A stretch of DNA of 10,129 nucleotides, from the NCBI GenBank assembly GCA_015487985.1, contig WFOP01000306.1, positions 1-10,129 on the forward strand. The letters run 5' to 3'. Every line of letters begins with the position of its first letter. Within the stretch, counting starts at the first letter, position 1. Below, piece by piece: positions 1 to 7,075 of this stretch. The position numbers and the translations under genes were made by a program. The DNA comes from Hyphomicrobiales bacterium (GTDB taxonomy: Bacteria; Pseudomonadota; Alphaproteobacteria; Rhizobiales; Devosiaceae). The notes under the pieces are model-generated. The model was given only the letters and a program-made list of their open reading frames with translations. It was not told the DNA's origin and did no database searches.

Positions 1-577
1 CTTTAAGGCCGTTGGCCTTAAGGGTTGAGCCGGTGGAGGTTATATCCACAATCAGGTCAGCAGCGCCCGACGCCGGGGCCGCTTCGGTGGCCCCCAGACT
101 TTCAACAATCTGGTAATCATTGATGGAGTGGGCGGCAAAATAGCGCCGGGTAAGATTGATATATTTTGTTGCCACCTTGAGCCGTCGCGGGCGATTGGTG
201 AAAAAATCAGAAGCAACATCGGACAGGTCCGCCATGTTGTTCACATCAATCCAGGAGCGGGGAAGCGCCACCACCACATCCGCTTCGCCAAAGCCAAGCG
301 GAATAGCAAAATCCACCAGTTCAGGACCATTGAGTGCCGTTTCGTGAATAAGGTCGGCCCCCGTCACGCCCAAATGCAGATTGCCCCGAATCAGCTCGGC
401 GGCAATTTCGCCGGCGGATAAAAACCGCACGATAATGTCATCATGCCCGACAATTTCACCCTGATAGGAGCGCGCGCCACCGGGGCGCTCGATTGGCAAA
501 CCGGCCTTGGCAAAAGCGGCGCGGGTATCCTGTTCCAAACGGCCTTTGGAGGGCACTGCCAGCAATAGTTTGCTCAT
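1..577 (-). CDS. hisG: ATP phosphoribosyltransferase catalytic subunit HisG (short form), 3' end missing
   Basis: HisG joins ATP to PRPP to give N1-(5-phosphoribosyl)-ATP, the committed step of histidine biosynthesis in the cytoplasm. About 192 residues are visible from the ATG (577-575). The start MSKLLLAVPSKGRL is the classic HisG N-terminus, and LHLGVTGADLI lies near residues 67-77. The PRPP-binding loop DLIVDITSTGSTLKANGL lies near residues 173-190. The left edge cuts the gene soon after this loop, so only a short C-terminal piece is missing if this is the short form (usually about 210-235 residues). The short form lacks its own regulatory domain and works in a hetero-octamer with HisZ, which is encoded directly upstream. 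The start overlaps the hisZ stop by four bases (ATGA), and a GGGGAG ribosome site at 591-586 sits eight bases before it. Family assignment is very secure; the C-terminus cannot be seen. Confidence 0.96.
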   Translation of the reverse strand, partial: MSKLLLAVPSKGRLEQDTRAAFAKAGLPIERPGGARSYQGEIVGHDDIIVRFLSAGEIAAELIRGNLHLGVTGADLIHETALNGPELVDFAIPLGFGEADVVVALPRSWIDVNNMADLSDVASDFFTNRPRRLKVATKYINLTRRYFAAHSINDYQIVESLGATEAAPASGAADLIVDITSTGSTLKANGLK

Positions 578-1656
578 GCTTTTGTCTCCCCGACCAGCCG
601 TTTGACCCAGAGCGCACAGCCCGCAGCACAAATATCCCTCTTTGCGCCAAGCGCCTTTAGAAGCCGGTCATATTCGCCCCCCGAAGCCAAAACTTTCCCG
701 GCAGAGCCAGAAATTTCAAACACCAGCCCGGTATAATAATGCAGGCGCGGAGAAAACCCGGCGTCGAAATTTACCTGCGCGCCCGGCATGGTTTGGTGCA
801 GGGCTTTTGCATTTTTTTCAATTCTTTCCAGGCCGGTCTGCACATCAAAGGAACTGGAGGCAAACAGGTTTTTTATTTTTTCAAGCGCCTGATCCACTGG
901 CGCGGAAATGCCCAGATAGGCCTGCAAAATCTGAATGGTTTTTGCCGGCACAAGCGCCGCTGCAAGCGCCTGTTTTTCCAGATATCTGTCCGCAATTTCC
1001 TCCGGGCGTCGCCCCTCAAGGGGGTTGATACCATCGGCCAGCATCTGCTCGGTGATTTGTTCCATCAATTGCTCTTTGGTGTCCGGTTGTTGCTGATTGT
1101 CCATGCCGGCATGGTTTTGCAAACGCTCAAACAGCTCTGCCATTTGCTTTTGATTGCCAAAGCGACGCAATACCCGTGGCCGCCAGACATCGGGCATATC
1201 AAGAGTTGCCAGCAGGTTTTCAAACAGCTCAACGCTCCCCAGTTGAACGGCGGGGGAAGAAATATCATAAATGGAAAAGGCTTCCCCGATAAATGCAAAA
1301 ACCCGTTGTAGCGCCGCATTCCCTTCAGGTTGTGCCAGCAATTCCAGCCCCGCCTGTTCAAATTCAACAGGCCCGGTCTGGCGCTGGCGGAACACCTGCC
1401 CCAGATAGGTGATGGCGGCGGGGTCAGCGCAATTGTCCGCCATATAGGACTTGGCAATGGGCAGCGTAAAATCGGGCCGCATGCACCAGCCATTGCCATC
1501 ACCGCCCGTGGTGCGCACCAGACGGCGACCAAATTCTTCCCCCGCCAGATCAAAATAATCACTGGCGGGCAACAATACCGGCACATCAAGGGAAGGCGTA
1601 CCCGCTCGCTTAACCAGCGCAGCTAACGCTTCGTGCTGTTGGGCGACAATATTCAC
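574..1656 (-). CDS. hisZ: ATP phosphoribosyltransferase regulatory subunit HisZ
   Basis: HisZ is a catalytically dead relative of histidyl-tRNA synthetase that binds short-form HisG, activates it and mediates histidine feedback. The 360 residues cover a class II synthetase core without the C-terminal anticodon-binding domain, as expected for HisZ. A motif 2-like segment (YLGQVFRQRQTGPVEFEQAG, residues 84-103) is present. The histidine-binding motifs survive in altered form: PRLHYYTG at 303-310 and SGGEYD at 325-330. Compared with HisS next door (RGLEYYTG), the catalytic arginine is replaced by proline, which fits a non-aminoacylating protein. The start is GTG, placed immediately after the hisS TAA with no gap. 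A GGAG ribosome site (1666-1663) lies within the last codons of hisS, six bases before the GTG, and supports this start. The gene ends in the ATGA overlap with hisG, suggesting coupled translation of the two partner subunits. Confidence 0.95.
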   Translation of the reverse strand: MNIVAQQHEALAALVKRAGTPSLDVPVLLPASDYFDLAGEEFGRRLVRTTGGDGNGWCMRPDFTLPIAKSYMADNCADPAAITYLGQVFRQRQTGPVEFEQAGLELLAQPEGNAALQRVFAFIGEAFSIYDISSPAVQLGSVELFENLLATLDMPDVWRPRVLRRFGNQKQMAELFERLQNHAGMDNQQQPDTKEQLMEQITEQMLADGINPLEGRRPEEIADRYLEKQALAAALVPAKTIQILQAYLGISAPVDQALEKIKNLFASSSFDVQTGLERIEKNAKALHQTMPGAQVNFDAGFSPRLHYYTGLVFEISGSAGKVLASGGEYDRLLKALGAKRDICAAGCALWVKRLVGETKA

Positions 1657-3165
1657 TTACCGCTCCAACCAATTTTTGACTGCGGTCAGATTTTTGACCT
1701 GCTCAACCAGTTGACTGCGGTCACACTCAAACTGGCCGGGCCGTTCGCTCTTCCATGTTTCATTATCGGCAATGGCGGCGGCGGCCCTTTTGCCCTCGTG
1801 CAGGTCTTTGATCTGAATAATACCGCGCGCGCGCTCGTCCGAACCCTGAATAATGGCCGCCGGGGAATCGCGCCGGTCGGCATATTGCAACTGTTTGCCG
1901 AAGTTTTTGGGGTTGCCCTGATACATTTCGGCGCGAATGCCGGCGGCTCGCAGTTCTGAAACCATCTTTTGATATTCCCCCACCTGATCGCGGTCCATGA
2001 CGCAGACCACCACCGGCCCGGGCATCTCGGTGTCCTCGAGCTTGCCTAGGTTTTTCAGCGCCGTCATCAGGCGCGATACGCCGATGGAAAACCCGGTTGC
2101 GGGTACCGGCTGACCGGTGAAGCGTTGCACAAGCCCATCATAACGACCGCCGCCCCCGACCGAGCCAAACTGAACCTTCTGGCCCTTTTCGTTGGTTACA
2201 TCAAAGGTCAGCTCGGCCTCATAGACCATGCCGGTATAGTATTCCAGACCACGCACGCAGGAGGGATCGATGCGGATGCGATCAGAGCCATAGCCTACAT
2301 TTCGCACGAGTTTTCTTACGTTTTCAAGCTCCATCAAGCCATTTTCAATTAGCGGCGACTGCGTCAACATAGGAATTTTATTCAGATACTTTTTGAAAAT
2401 ATCGATGCTGAAGGCCTTCTGCCAATCATTGCCAAACAAATAAGCGAGTGGGCCTATTACGGTAACGTCCAACCCCGCCCCTTCAGTAAAGTCCCCACTT
2501 TCATCCTTGCGGCCCTTGCCGAGCAGAAGTTTCACACCTTCGATGCCAAATTTATCCAGCTTGTCGATGGCGCGCAACACGGTGAGCTTCTGCCCCTCAT
2601 CAACAACACCAATCGCCTCCAGCACCCCATCGAGCACCTTGCGGTTATTCACCCGGATCACATAATCCCCGCGCTTGATGCCCAGCGCCTCCATGGTGTC
2701 GGCCATCATCATGGCCATTTCCGCATCGGCGGCGACGCCCGGTGCGCCCACAATATCGGCATCAAACTGCATGAACTGGCGAAAACGCCCCGGCCCCGGC
2801 TTTTCATTGCGAAATACCCAGCCCTGCCGATAGGTGCGATAGGGCATGTTTATTTCATTGACATTCTGCGCCACATGGCGCGCCAAAGGCGCCGTCAGGT
2901 CATAGCGCAAGCTCATCCATTGATCGTCGTCATCCTGAAGCGAAAACACCCCGGCATTGGGCCGGTCCGTATCGGGCAGAAATTTGCCCATGGCATCGGT
3001 ATATTCAAAAAACGGAGTTTCAACCGGGTCAAAACCATAGCGCTCATAAACTTCGCGGATTTTTGCAACCATCTGGTCCGTTGCCCGGATATCAGCGGGA
3101 GAGCGGTCGCCAAACCCACGGGGAAGCCGCGCCTTGGGGCGGAATTTTTTTTGCTTTTTTGCCAT
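1657..3165 (-). CDS. hisS: Histidyl-tRNA synthetase, divergent alphaproteobacterial type
   Basis: HisS activates histidine with ATP and loads it onto tRNA-His in the cytoplasm. The 502 residues exceed the roughly 420 of the E. coli enzyme and match the longer alphaproteobacterial form. Motif 2 spans about 112-140 ([19 protein letters not shown]). Motif A, RGLEYYTG, is at 305-312 with the catalytic arginine first. Motif B, GGGGRYD, is at 337-343, motif 3 (GFSIGVSRL) at 358-366, and the anticodon-binding domain at about 384-502. In motif 2 the sequence after RFRQF reads MQFDADIVG, whereas the common bacterial enzymes have HQLGCEVFG; the form here is closer to the eukaryotic/archaeal pattern. 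This divergent type is known from Caulobacter to charge a tRNA-His lacking G-1, and the tRNA-His in this window is of that kind. The ATG at 3165 has an AGG-type ribosome site at 3177-3175. Its TAA directly abuts the hisZ start. The lysine-rich N-terminus ([11 protein letters not shown]) is unusual but plausible. Confidence 0.97.
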   Translation of the reverse strand: MAKKQKKFRPKARLPRGFGDRSPADIRATDQMVAKIREVYERYGFDPVETPFFEYTDAMGKFLPDTDRPNAGVFSLQDDDDQWMSLRYDLTAPLARHVAQNVNEINMPYRTYRQGWVFRNEKPGPGRFRQFMQFDADIVGAPGVAADAEMAMMMADTMEALGIKRGDYVIRVNNRKVLDGVLEAIGVVDEGQKLTVLRAIDKLDKFGIEGVKLLLGKGRKDESGDFTEGAGLDVTVIGPLAYLFGNDWQKAFSIDIFKKYLNKIPMLTQSPLIENGLMELENVRKLVRNVGYGSDRIRIDPSCVRGLEYYTGMVYEAELTFDVTNEKGQKVQFGSVGGGGRYDGLVQRFTGQPVPATGFSIGVSRLMTALKNLGKLEDTEMPGPVVVCVMDRDQVGEYQKMVSELRAAGIRAEMYQGNPKNFGKQLQYADRRDSPAAIIQGSDERARGIIQIKDLHEGKRAAAAIADNETWKSERPGQFECDRSQLVEQVKNLTAVKNWLER

Positions 3166-3250
3166 GATTTTGGACCTGCCTGTGGGCGAAATTCATCTGT
3201 TGGCGCTTCGTAACCCAATGACGCGCACGGGGCAAGTCAGAGTATAGAGT

Positions 3251-3856
3251 TCAGGGGCGTTTGAATGCCGCCCGTTCCGCCTCCACCTCCGCCCGGCAAT
3301 AACAGTTTTCAACATGATCGTTGACCAGCCCCATGGCCTGCATAAAGGCATAGCAAGTGGTGGGACCAACAAACTTCCAGCCACGCTTTTTCAGGTCTTT
3401 GGACAGTGCTTCAGATTCCTTTGTGATGGCCATGGTTTTGAGCACTTCCCAACTCAGTTCATCAGGCCGCTCTTGTGGGTCTGGTTCAAACCGCCAGAAA
3501 TAGGACGCCAGCGAGCCAAATTCCTCCACCATTTCCAAAGCACGATTGGCATTGTTGATGGTGGCGTTGATTTTGCCGCGATGGCGCACAATGCCGGCAT
3601 CCTGAACAAGGCGCTCCACATCGTTTTCGTCAAATCTGGCGACTTTTTCAAAATCAAATCCGGCAAAGGCGGCACGAAAACCTTCGCGTTTCCTTAATAT
3701 TGTGATCCATGACAGCCCGGACTGGAACCCTTCAAGGCAGATTTTTTCAAACAGGCGAATATCACTTGCAACCGGGCGCCCCCACTCCTTGTCATGATAG
3801 TTCTCATAGAGCGGCTCTGATGTGCCCCAGGGGCAGCGATACTTGTTATTGTCCAT
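3251..3856 (-). CDS. tag: DNA-3-methyladenine glycosylase I (Tag)
   Basis: Tag removes 3-methyladenine from alkylated DNA, starting base excision repair. From the ATG at 3856 the protein has 201 residues, against 187 in E. coli. The family signature is plain: YRCPWG near the start, YHDKEWG at 20-26, CLEGFQSGLSWITILRKRE at 40-58, VERLVQDAGIVRHRGKI at 80-96, KKRGWKFVGPTTCYAFMQA at 156-174 and GLVNDH at 176-181. The zinc ligands of the family match C8, H21, H181 and C185. E42 matches the active-site glutamate (E38 in E. coli). The reading frame is open upstream to 3949, but the extra residues have no family counterpart and lie in the divergent promoter region, so the start beginning MDNNKYRCPWG is preferred; its ribosome site (GGGA) is weak. 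The C-terminus has a short charged tail after the zinc cysteine. It is divergent from the response regulator and lies 85 bases upstream of hisS on the same strand. Confidence 0.94.
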   Translation of the reverse strand: MDNNKYRCPWGTSEPLYENYHDKEWGRPVASDIRLFEKICLEGFQSGLSWITILRKREGFRAAFAGFDFEKVARFDENDVERLVQDAGIVRHRGKINATINNANRALEMVEEFGSLASYFWRFEPDPQERPDELSWEVLKTMAITKESEALSKDLKKRGWKFVGPTTCYAFMQAMGLVNDHVENCYCRAEVEAERAAFKRP

Positions 3857-3874
3857 GTTTTCCCACTGCAAATA

Positions 3875-3902
3875 TTGACTTACCTGAAAGACTATTATTA
3901 AT
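3875..3902 (+). promoter_or_regulatory. Candidate promoter for the response regulator, overlapping the divergent tag promoter region
   Basis: Within the 112 bases between tag and the response regulator, TTGACT (3875-3880) is followed after 16 bases by ATTAAT (3897-3902), a reasonable sigma-70-type pair for the forward strand. On the reverse strand the same AT-rich patch reads TATTAATAATAG and could serve as the -10 of tag, with TTGC-rich -35 candidates further right. If both are used, the two -10 elements overlap and the genes would compete for polymerase. This rests on motif matching only. Confidence 0.4.
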
Positions 3903-3954
3903 ACGCGAATAAATCCGCAACGCAACGAATAATAACTTTGCGAGCGCATTGAGA

Positions 3955-3961
3955 GGGAGGG
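3955..3961 (+). promoter_or_regulatory. Ribosome binding site that fixes a TTG start
   Basis: GGGAGGG lies seven bases before the TTG at 3969 and is the strongest Shine-Dalgarno match in the forward-strand genes. It decides the start of the response regulator, which has no ATG or GTG codon at a comparable position before its first beta strand. Confidence 0.75.
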
Positions 3962-3968
3962 TTATACT

Positions 3969-4442
3969 TTGCTTATTCCATCGGAACTGGGCGTGCTGGT
4001 GATTGATGACAATGACCATGCGGGAGCCCTGGCAAAGCACGAACTCAAGCGCGTGGGCATGGTTGATATTCATGTGACATCGGATGTTGTTTCAGCTCTG
4101 GAAGTCATCAAAAACAACAAAATAGATTTCGTTTTACTTGACTGGTATATGCCGGAAATCAACGGGGCGGGCTTTGTGCGCATGGTGCGTCAGGGGTTTG
4201 CACAATGCGATGCCAATTTGCCGATCATAATCACCACAGCCTATGCAACCCGGGAAAGCACGGCGCGCATGCGCGAATTGGGGCTGGGGGAAATTCTGGT
4301 CAAGCCCTATAATACCAAACAATTGGGCAAGGCCATTTCCATTGCCATTACCCAACTTGTTCAAAAAGGTCGAAATAAGCCGCGCAAACACCAAAACCCC
4401 ACCTCTGATCTTGATGAAACAAGCGAAAAAATTCTTTTATAG
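3969..4442 (+). CDS. Single-domain response regulator (CheY-like receiver)
   Basis: This is a stand-alone phosphoacceptor receiver of 157 residues with no DNA-binding or enzyme output domain. The acidic pocket is D13/D14 (VLVIDDND), the phosphorylation site is D58 (FVLLDWYMPEING), the switch threonine is at 89-90 (IIITTAY), and the conserved lysine is K112 (EILVKPYN). The receiver spans about 7-130. A tail of roughly 27 residues follows, first basic (QKGRNKPRKH) and then acidic (DLDETSEK), and may be flexible. The start is TTG at 3969, supported by a strong GGGAGGG site. No histidine kinase lies next to it, so its partner is unknown; such proteins often act in phosphorelays or by binding other proteins. 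DivK and CpdR were considered, but the sequence around the phosphosite does not let me assign either. The stop is TAG at 4440-4442, followed by 187 bases before the next gene. Confidence 0.92.
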   Translation: MLIPSELGVLVIDDNDHAGALAKHELKRVGMVDIHVTSDVVSALEVIKNNKIDFVLLDWYMPEINGAGFVRMVRQGFAQCDANLPIIITTAYATRESTARMRELGLGEILVKPYNTKQLGKAISIAITQLVQKGRNKPRKHQNPTSDLDETSEKILL

Positions 4443-4629
4443 TGCAAATTTGCGCCCCTGGCATTGCACCATGTTTTCCAGCGCCTTGCTGATGTTAACA
4501 CATTGAACACTATATTGTTTTGCTCTTATTTAACTATGCTGTTTCACGCATTTTTTTCTATTCCACACTAATTTTCTTGCATCGGTTTGATGAGCCGTTC
4601 AGCCGAAAAAATATTGAGTGGAGTTGAAT

Positions 4630-5250
4630 ATGCGTAATTCTGGTAAGGTTATCTGGCGGTTTTTGGTGGCCACGGGCCTGTTTATGCTTTTGGGTCTGCC
4701 CGGATATGCCCAGCAGGCGCGCATTGCATACGGGCCACCGGCGGGCATGACCTTAACCAGTTCCACGCCGACAAATATGCTGGCATTGCACTCAAACAAA
4801 ACCTCCCATCCCAAGTACCTCACTCAGGTGGTTGCCTATAACACCCATGAGCGCGCCGGCACGATCGTGGTGAACACGGGTGAAAAATTCCTTTATCTTG
4901 TGCTGGGGAACGGGTGGGCGCTGCGCTATGGCATCGGGGTTGCCCGCACAGGCTTTGAATGGTCCGGCACCCACAATATCACGGCAAAACGCGAATGGCC
5001 GGGCTGGACTCCACCTGCTGAAATGCGCCAGCGCCAGCCCGAACTTCCCGCCTATATGGAAGGGGGCATAGACAATCCTCTTGGTGCGCGAGCTTTATAT
5101 CTTGGCTCAACGCTGTATCGTATTCATGGCACCAACGAGCCATGGACCATCGGGGGCAATGTTTCCTCAGGCTGCATCAGGCTGACCAATCAGGATGTCA
5201 TCGATCTGTTTTCTCGCACCCGGGTTGGTGCCAAAGTAATTGTGATGTAA
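4630..5250 (+). CDS. Exported L,D-transpeptidase (YkuD domain)
   Basis: L,D-transpeptidases form 3-3 crosslinks in peptidoglycan or attach proteins to it, using a cysteine nucleophile in the periplasm. From the ATG at 4630 the protein has 206 residues. A signal peptide covers about 1-27: basic start (MRNSGKVIWR), hydrophobic core (FLVATGLFMLLGL) and likely cleavage at GYA/QQ. The YkuD domain runs from about 76 to the end. Its catalytic signature is visible as HGT (166-168) followed by SSGCIRL (179-185), with H166, nucleophile C182 and R184. Residues 28-75 are a low-complexity linker with no recognised domain. The frame is open from a GTG at 4618, but GTGGAG at 4618-4623 is better read as the ribosome site, six bases before the ATG, which also gives a proper signal peptide. 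It stands alone between the response regulator and the vWA pair; alphaproteobacteria usually carry several such enzymes, so the exact role cannot be assigned. Confidence 0.93.
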   Translation: MRNSGKVIWRFLVATGLFMLLGLPGYAQQARIAYGPPAGMTLTSSTPTNMLALHSNKTSHPKYLTQVVAYNTHERAGTIVVNTGEKFLYLVLGNGWALRYGIGVARTGFEWSGTHNITAKREWPGWTPPAEMRQRQPELPAYMEGGIDNPLGARALYLGSTLYRIHGTNEPWTIGGNVSSGCIRLTNQDVIDLFSRTRVGAKVIVM

Positions 5251-5310
5251 GCGCGACCCCCGGTACCACCGAAATTCCGCTAGCAGCCAAAACATGACTG
5301 GTTAAAACAC

Positions 5311-5347
5311 GGCGACCGAGGCATGGCGACCGAGGCATGGCGACCGA
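5311..5347. repeat. Short tandem repeat, 14-base unit, about 2.6 copies
   Basis: GGCGACCGAGGCAT occurs at 5311-5324 and 5325-5338, and a third, partial copy (GGCGACCGA) follows at 5339-5347. The copies are identical. It lies in the 235-base gap between the L,D-transpeptidase and the first vWA gene, outside any credible reading frame. It may be slippage product or a binding-site cluster. Confidence 0.85.
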
Positions 5348-5485
5348 AATATCGCGAATGGCCGGACCCGCGCAATAAGCAATAAATTAATTCCCCATCT
5401 TCAGAAAACTTTAGCGACAGCTTGCTATGTTGCCGGAACAAGTTTGTGTTTTTTCATTTGTATTTTTTTCAAGGGAACCTGGTTC

Positions 5486-6922
5486 ATGGGGCAATTCTTG
5501 CAACTTCTAAAACGGTTTCATTCAGATGAACGTGGTGTTTTTGCAGTCATATTTGGCGTATTGGCCATTGTCCTAGTGGTATCTTCGGGGGGGGTTGTTG
5601 ACTTTGTGGGGGTGCAAAATGCACGCAGCATGGCGCAACCGGCTCTAGATTCAGCTACCCTTGCCCTCCATTCGGAAATTGACAACTTAACGGAAACGCA
5701 GATCGAAACACAGGCAGAATCCCTTATAAATGAACGACTGAGCGCCCTGGGCCTGATTGCTGATGTAGAGACGGTTAGCATCAACGATGAAGACGGCACT
5801 TTGTTTATCGAGGCCCGTTTTTCCTATCAAACAGCGTTTTTGTCCCTCATCGGCATAGATACAATCAACTCGCGCATTCATTCTGAAGTCACCAGCAAAT
5901 CTTTGAACATTGAAGTGGCACTGGTACTTGATTCAACGGCATCCATGGCCGGCAACAAATTGAACACGCTTAAAACCGCAGCGCGCGACCTGGTCGATGA
6001 ACTGATGCCGGACGAGCAAAACCCGGACATTGCAATCGCTTTGGTGCCCTTCAACCGTTATGTAAACATTGGAATGAGCAACCGAAATGAGCCTGGTCTT
6101 GACATAGAGGCTGATTATACATGGACACCTGCGGGGCAGCGATGCTGGAATACCTACCCCAACGACACAAGACGTTGCGACAGACGGCGCGTGAATTATC
6201 CATGCACACGAGATGGCGTACCATCAACCTGCAGCAGATGGCAATATTATAACTGCACTGGTTCGCGGGGCAACCCGGTTCGGGTGTGTCGGCCACAATA
6301 TACCCGAAATTTTCGCTGGTACGGATGTATGGGATCACGCCATCTTGCTCCCTTTGATACAGTGGACAGCAATTATGCAACAGCCCCCGTTCCGGGAGTC
6401 GTTCGCCACTGGAACACCTGCCGCGTTACACCAATGACGGAACTGACAAACACCCGAGCGGGGTTGCGCACCGCCATATCCGCCATGCGCGCGCGCGACA
6501 ATACCTATATCCCAACCGGTCTGATGTGGGGCTGGCGGTTATTGTCACCTCAAACGCCGTTTGCCGGCAAACCATATAATGACGAAAACAAAAAGGTTAT
6601 CGTATTGATGACCGATGGCATGAATACTGTTTCCCCCAGCACGGTCTGGACAGCACGCGAGCCAGGAACACACAGGGTGCACAGGCGTAGCAATACCAAT
6701 GAGGCCAATACCAAAACAACCCAGCTTTGCAATAATATCGCAGATGAGAATATAGTCATCTATACGATTGCTTTTGAAGTCTCCGATCCCACTATTCGTA
6801 CAATTTTGAGTAATTGTGCTGCAAATGGCGGTTCTTATTTCGACGCATCAAACTCTGCGGAACTGGAACAGGCGTTTGCTGACATTGCTGACGAATTGCA
6901 GGCGTTAAGAATTTCTCGCTAG
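5486..6922 (+). CDS. TadG-like membrane-anchored vWA protein, paralogue 1 (Cys/Arg-rich insertion)
   Basis: This 478-residue protein has a short cytoplasmic start, one membrane segment at about 17-40 (GVFAVIFGVLAIVLV and on), then a large periplasmic part. The N-terminal pattern DERGVFAVIFG with VDFVGVQNAR is typical of the TadE/TadG-like 'Tad' domain. A vWA domain runs from about 141 to the C-terminus. Its metal site is D149, T151 and S153 (DSTAS, with Thr replacing the usual first Ser), T344 (IPTGLMWG) and D377 (LMTDGMNT). Between the vWA strand ending VPFNRYVNIG and helix LTNTRAGLRTAI sits an insertion (about 212-315) with eight cysteines (220, 231, 240, 249, 257, 268, 281, 312) and many arginines; I recognise no known domain in it. 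C415 and C444 are shared in spacing with paralogue 2. The ATG at 5486 follows AAGGGA (5471-5476); the open frame upstream (TTG at 5444) lacks support. TadG-type proteins belong to Flp pilus systems, but no other tad gene is nearby. Function unknown. Confidence 0.88.
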   Translation: MGQFLQLLKRFHSDERGVFAVIFGVLAIVLVVSSGGVVDFVGVQNARSMAQPALDSATLALHSEIDNLTETQIETQAESLINERLSALGLIADVETVSINDEDGTLFIEARFSYQTAFLSLIGIDTINSRIHSEVTSKSLNIEVALVLDSTASMAGNKLNTLKTAARDLVDELMPDEQNPDIAIALVPFNRYVNIGMSNRNEPGLDIEADYTWTPAGQRCWNTYPNDTRRCDRRRVNYPCTRDGVPSTCSRWQYYNCTGSRGNPVRVCRPQYTRNFRWYGCMGSRHLAPFDTVDSNYATAPVPGVVRHWNTCRVTPMTELTNTRAGLRTAISAMRARDNTYIPTGLMWGWRLLSPQTPFAGKPYNDENKKVIVLMTDGMNTVSPSTVWTAREPGTHRVHRRSNTNEANTKTTQLCNNIADENIVIYTIAFEVSDPTIRTILSNCAANGGSYFDASNSAELEQAFADIADELQALRISR

Positions 6923-6925
6923 CAA

Positions 6926-6960
6926 CACGGAAAAACCCGACGTCCGCATTTTTCCCCGTG
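6926..6960 (+). terminator. Imperfect hairpin just after vWA paralogue 1
   Basis: CACGG plus five A (6926-6935) pairs with five T plus CCCCGTG (6949-6960), giving ten pairs with a two-base C bulge and a 13-base loop. It begins four bases after the stop codon. The following sequence is only moderately T-rich (TTTCTCTTTTGTT at 6968-6980), so termination is possible but unproven; it could instead protect the mRNA 3' end. Confidence 0.35.
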
Positions 6961-6984
6961 CAAACGGTTTCTCTTTTGTTAAGC

Positions 6985-7013
6985 GTGGGGGCGCAATTCA
7001 ACTTGCCCCCCAC
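6985..7013 (+). terminator. GC-rich hairpin between the two vWA genes
   Basis: GTGGGGGC (6985-6992) pairs with GCCCCCCAC (7005-7013) with one bulged C and a 12-base loop, making a very stable stem. It is followed by an AT-rich stretch (CTAATATTTAATTTATTT) rather than a clean T run. A transcription terminator or attenuator between the paralogues is plausible, which would make them separate or differently expressed units. Confidence 0.4.
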
Positions 7014-7075
7014 ACCTAATATTTAATTTATTTGCCGTAAGATTTGATTTGTTTATCCAGAACCGGAAGTCGGGC

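Noticed and set aside
739..1311. 190-residue forward open frame opposite hisZ
   Set aside because: It is the antisense shadow of hisZ, has no family resemblance or ribosome site, and contradicts the clear HisZ motifs on the other strand.
3857..3949. Upstream extension of tag to an ATG at 3949
   Set aside because: The extra 31 residues have no counterpart in Tag proteins and would cover the promoter region; the ATG at 3856 gives the family-like N-terminus.
4442..4469. Hairpin after the response regulator as a terminator
   Set aside because: GTGCAA/TTGCAC gives only six pairs with a 16-base loop and no T run, so it is too weak to call.
4618..4629. GTG start of the L,D-transpeptidase at 4618
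   Set aside because: GTGGAG there is better placed as the ribosome site of the ATG at 4630, which starts a standard signal peptide.
5311..5347. Tandem repeat as a CRISPR array
   Set aside because: Copies are directly adjacent without spacers, only 14 bases long, and no cas gene is present.
5444..5485. Upstream TTG start for vWA paralogue 1
   Set aside because: Adds MCFFICIFFKGTWF before a normal start; the AAGGGA site points to the ATG at 5486.
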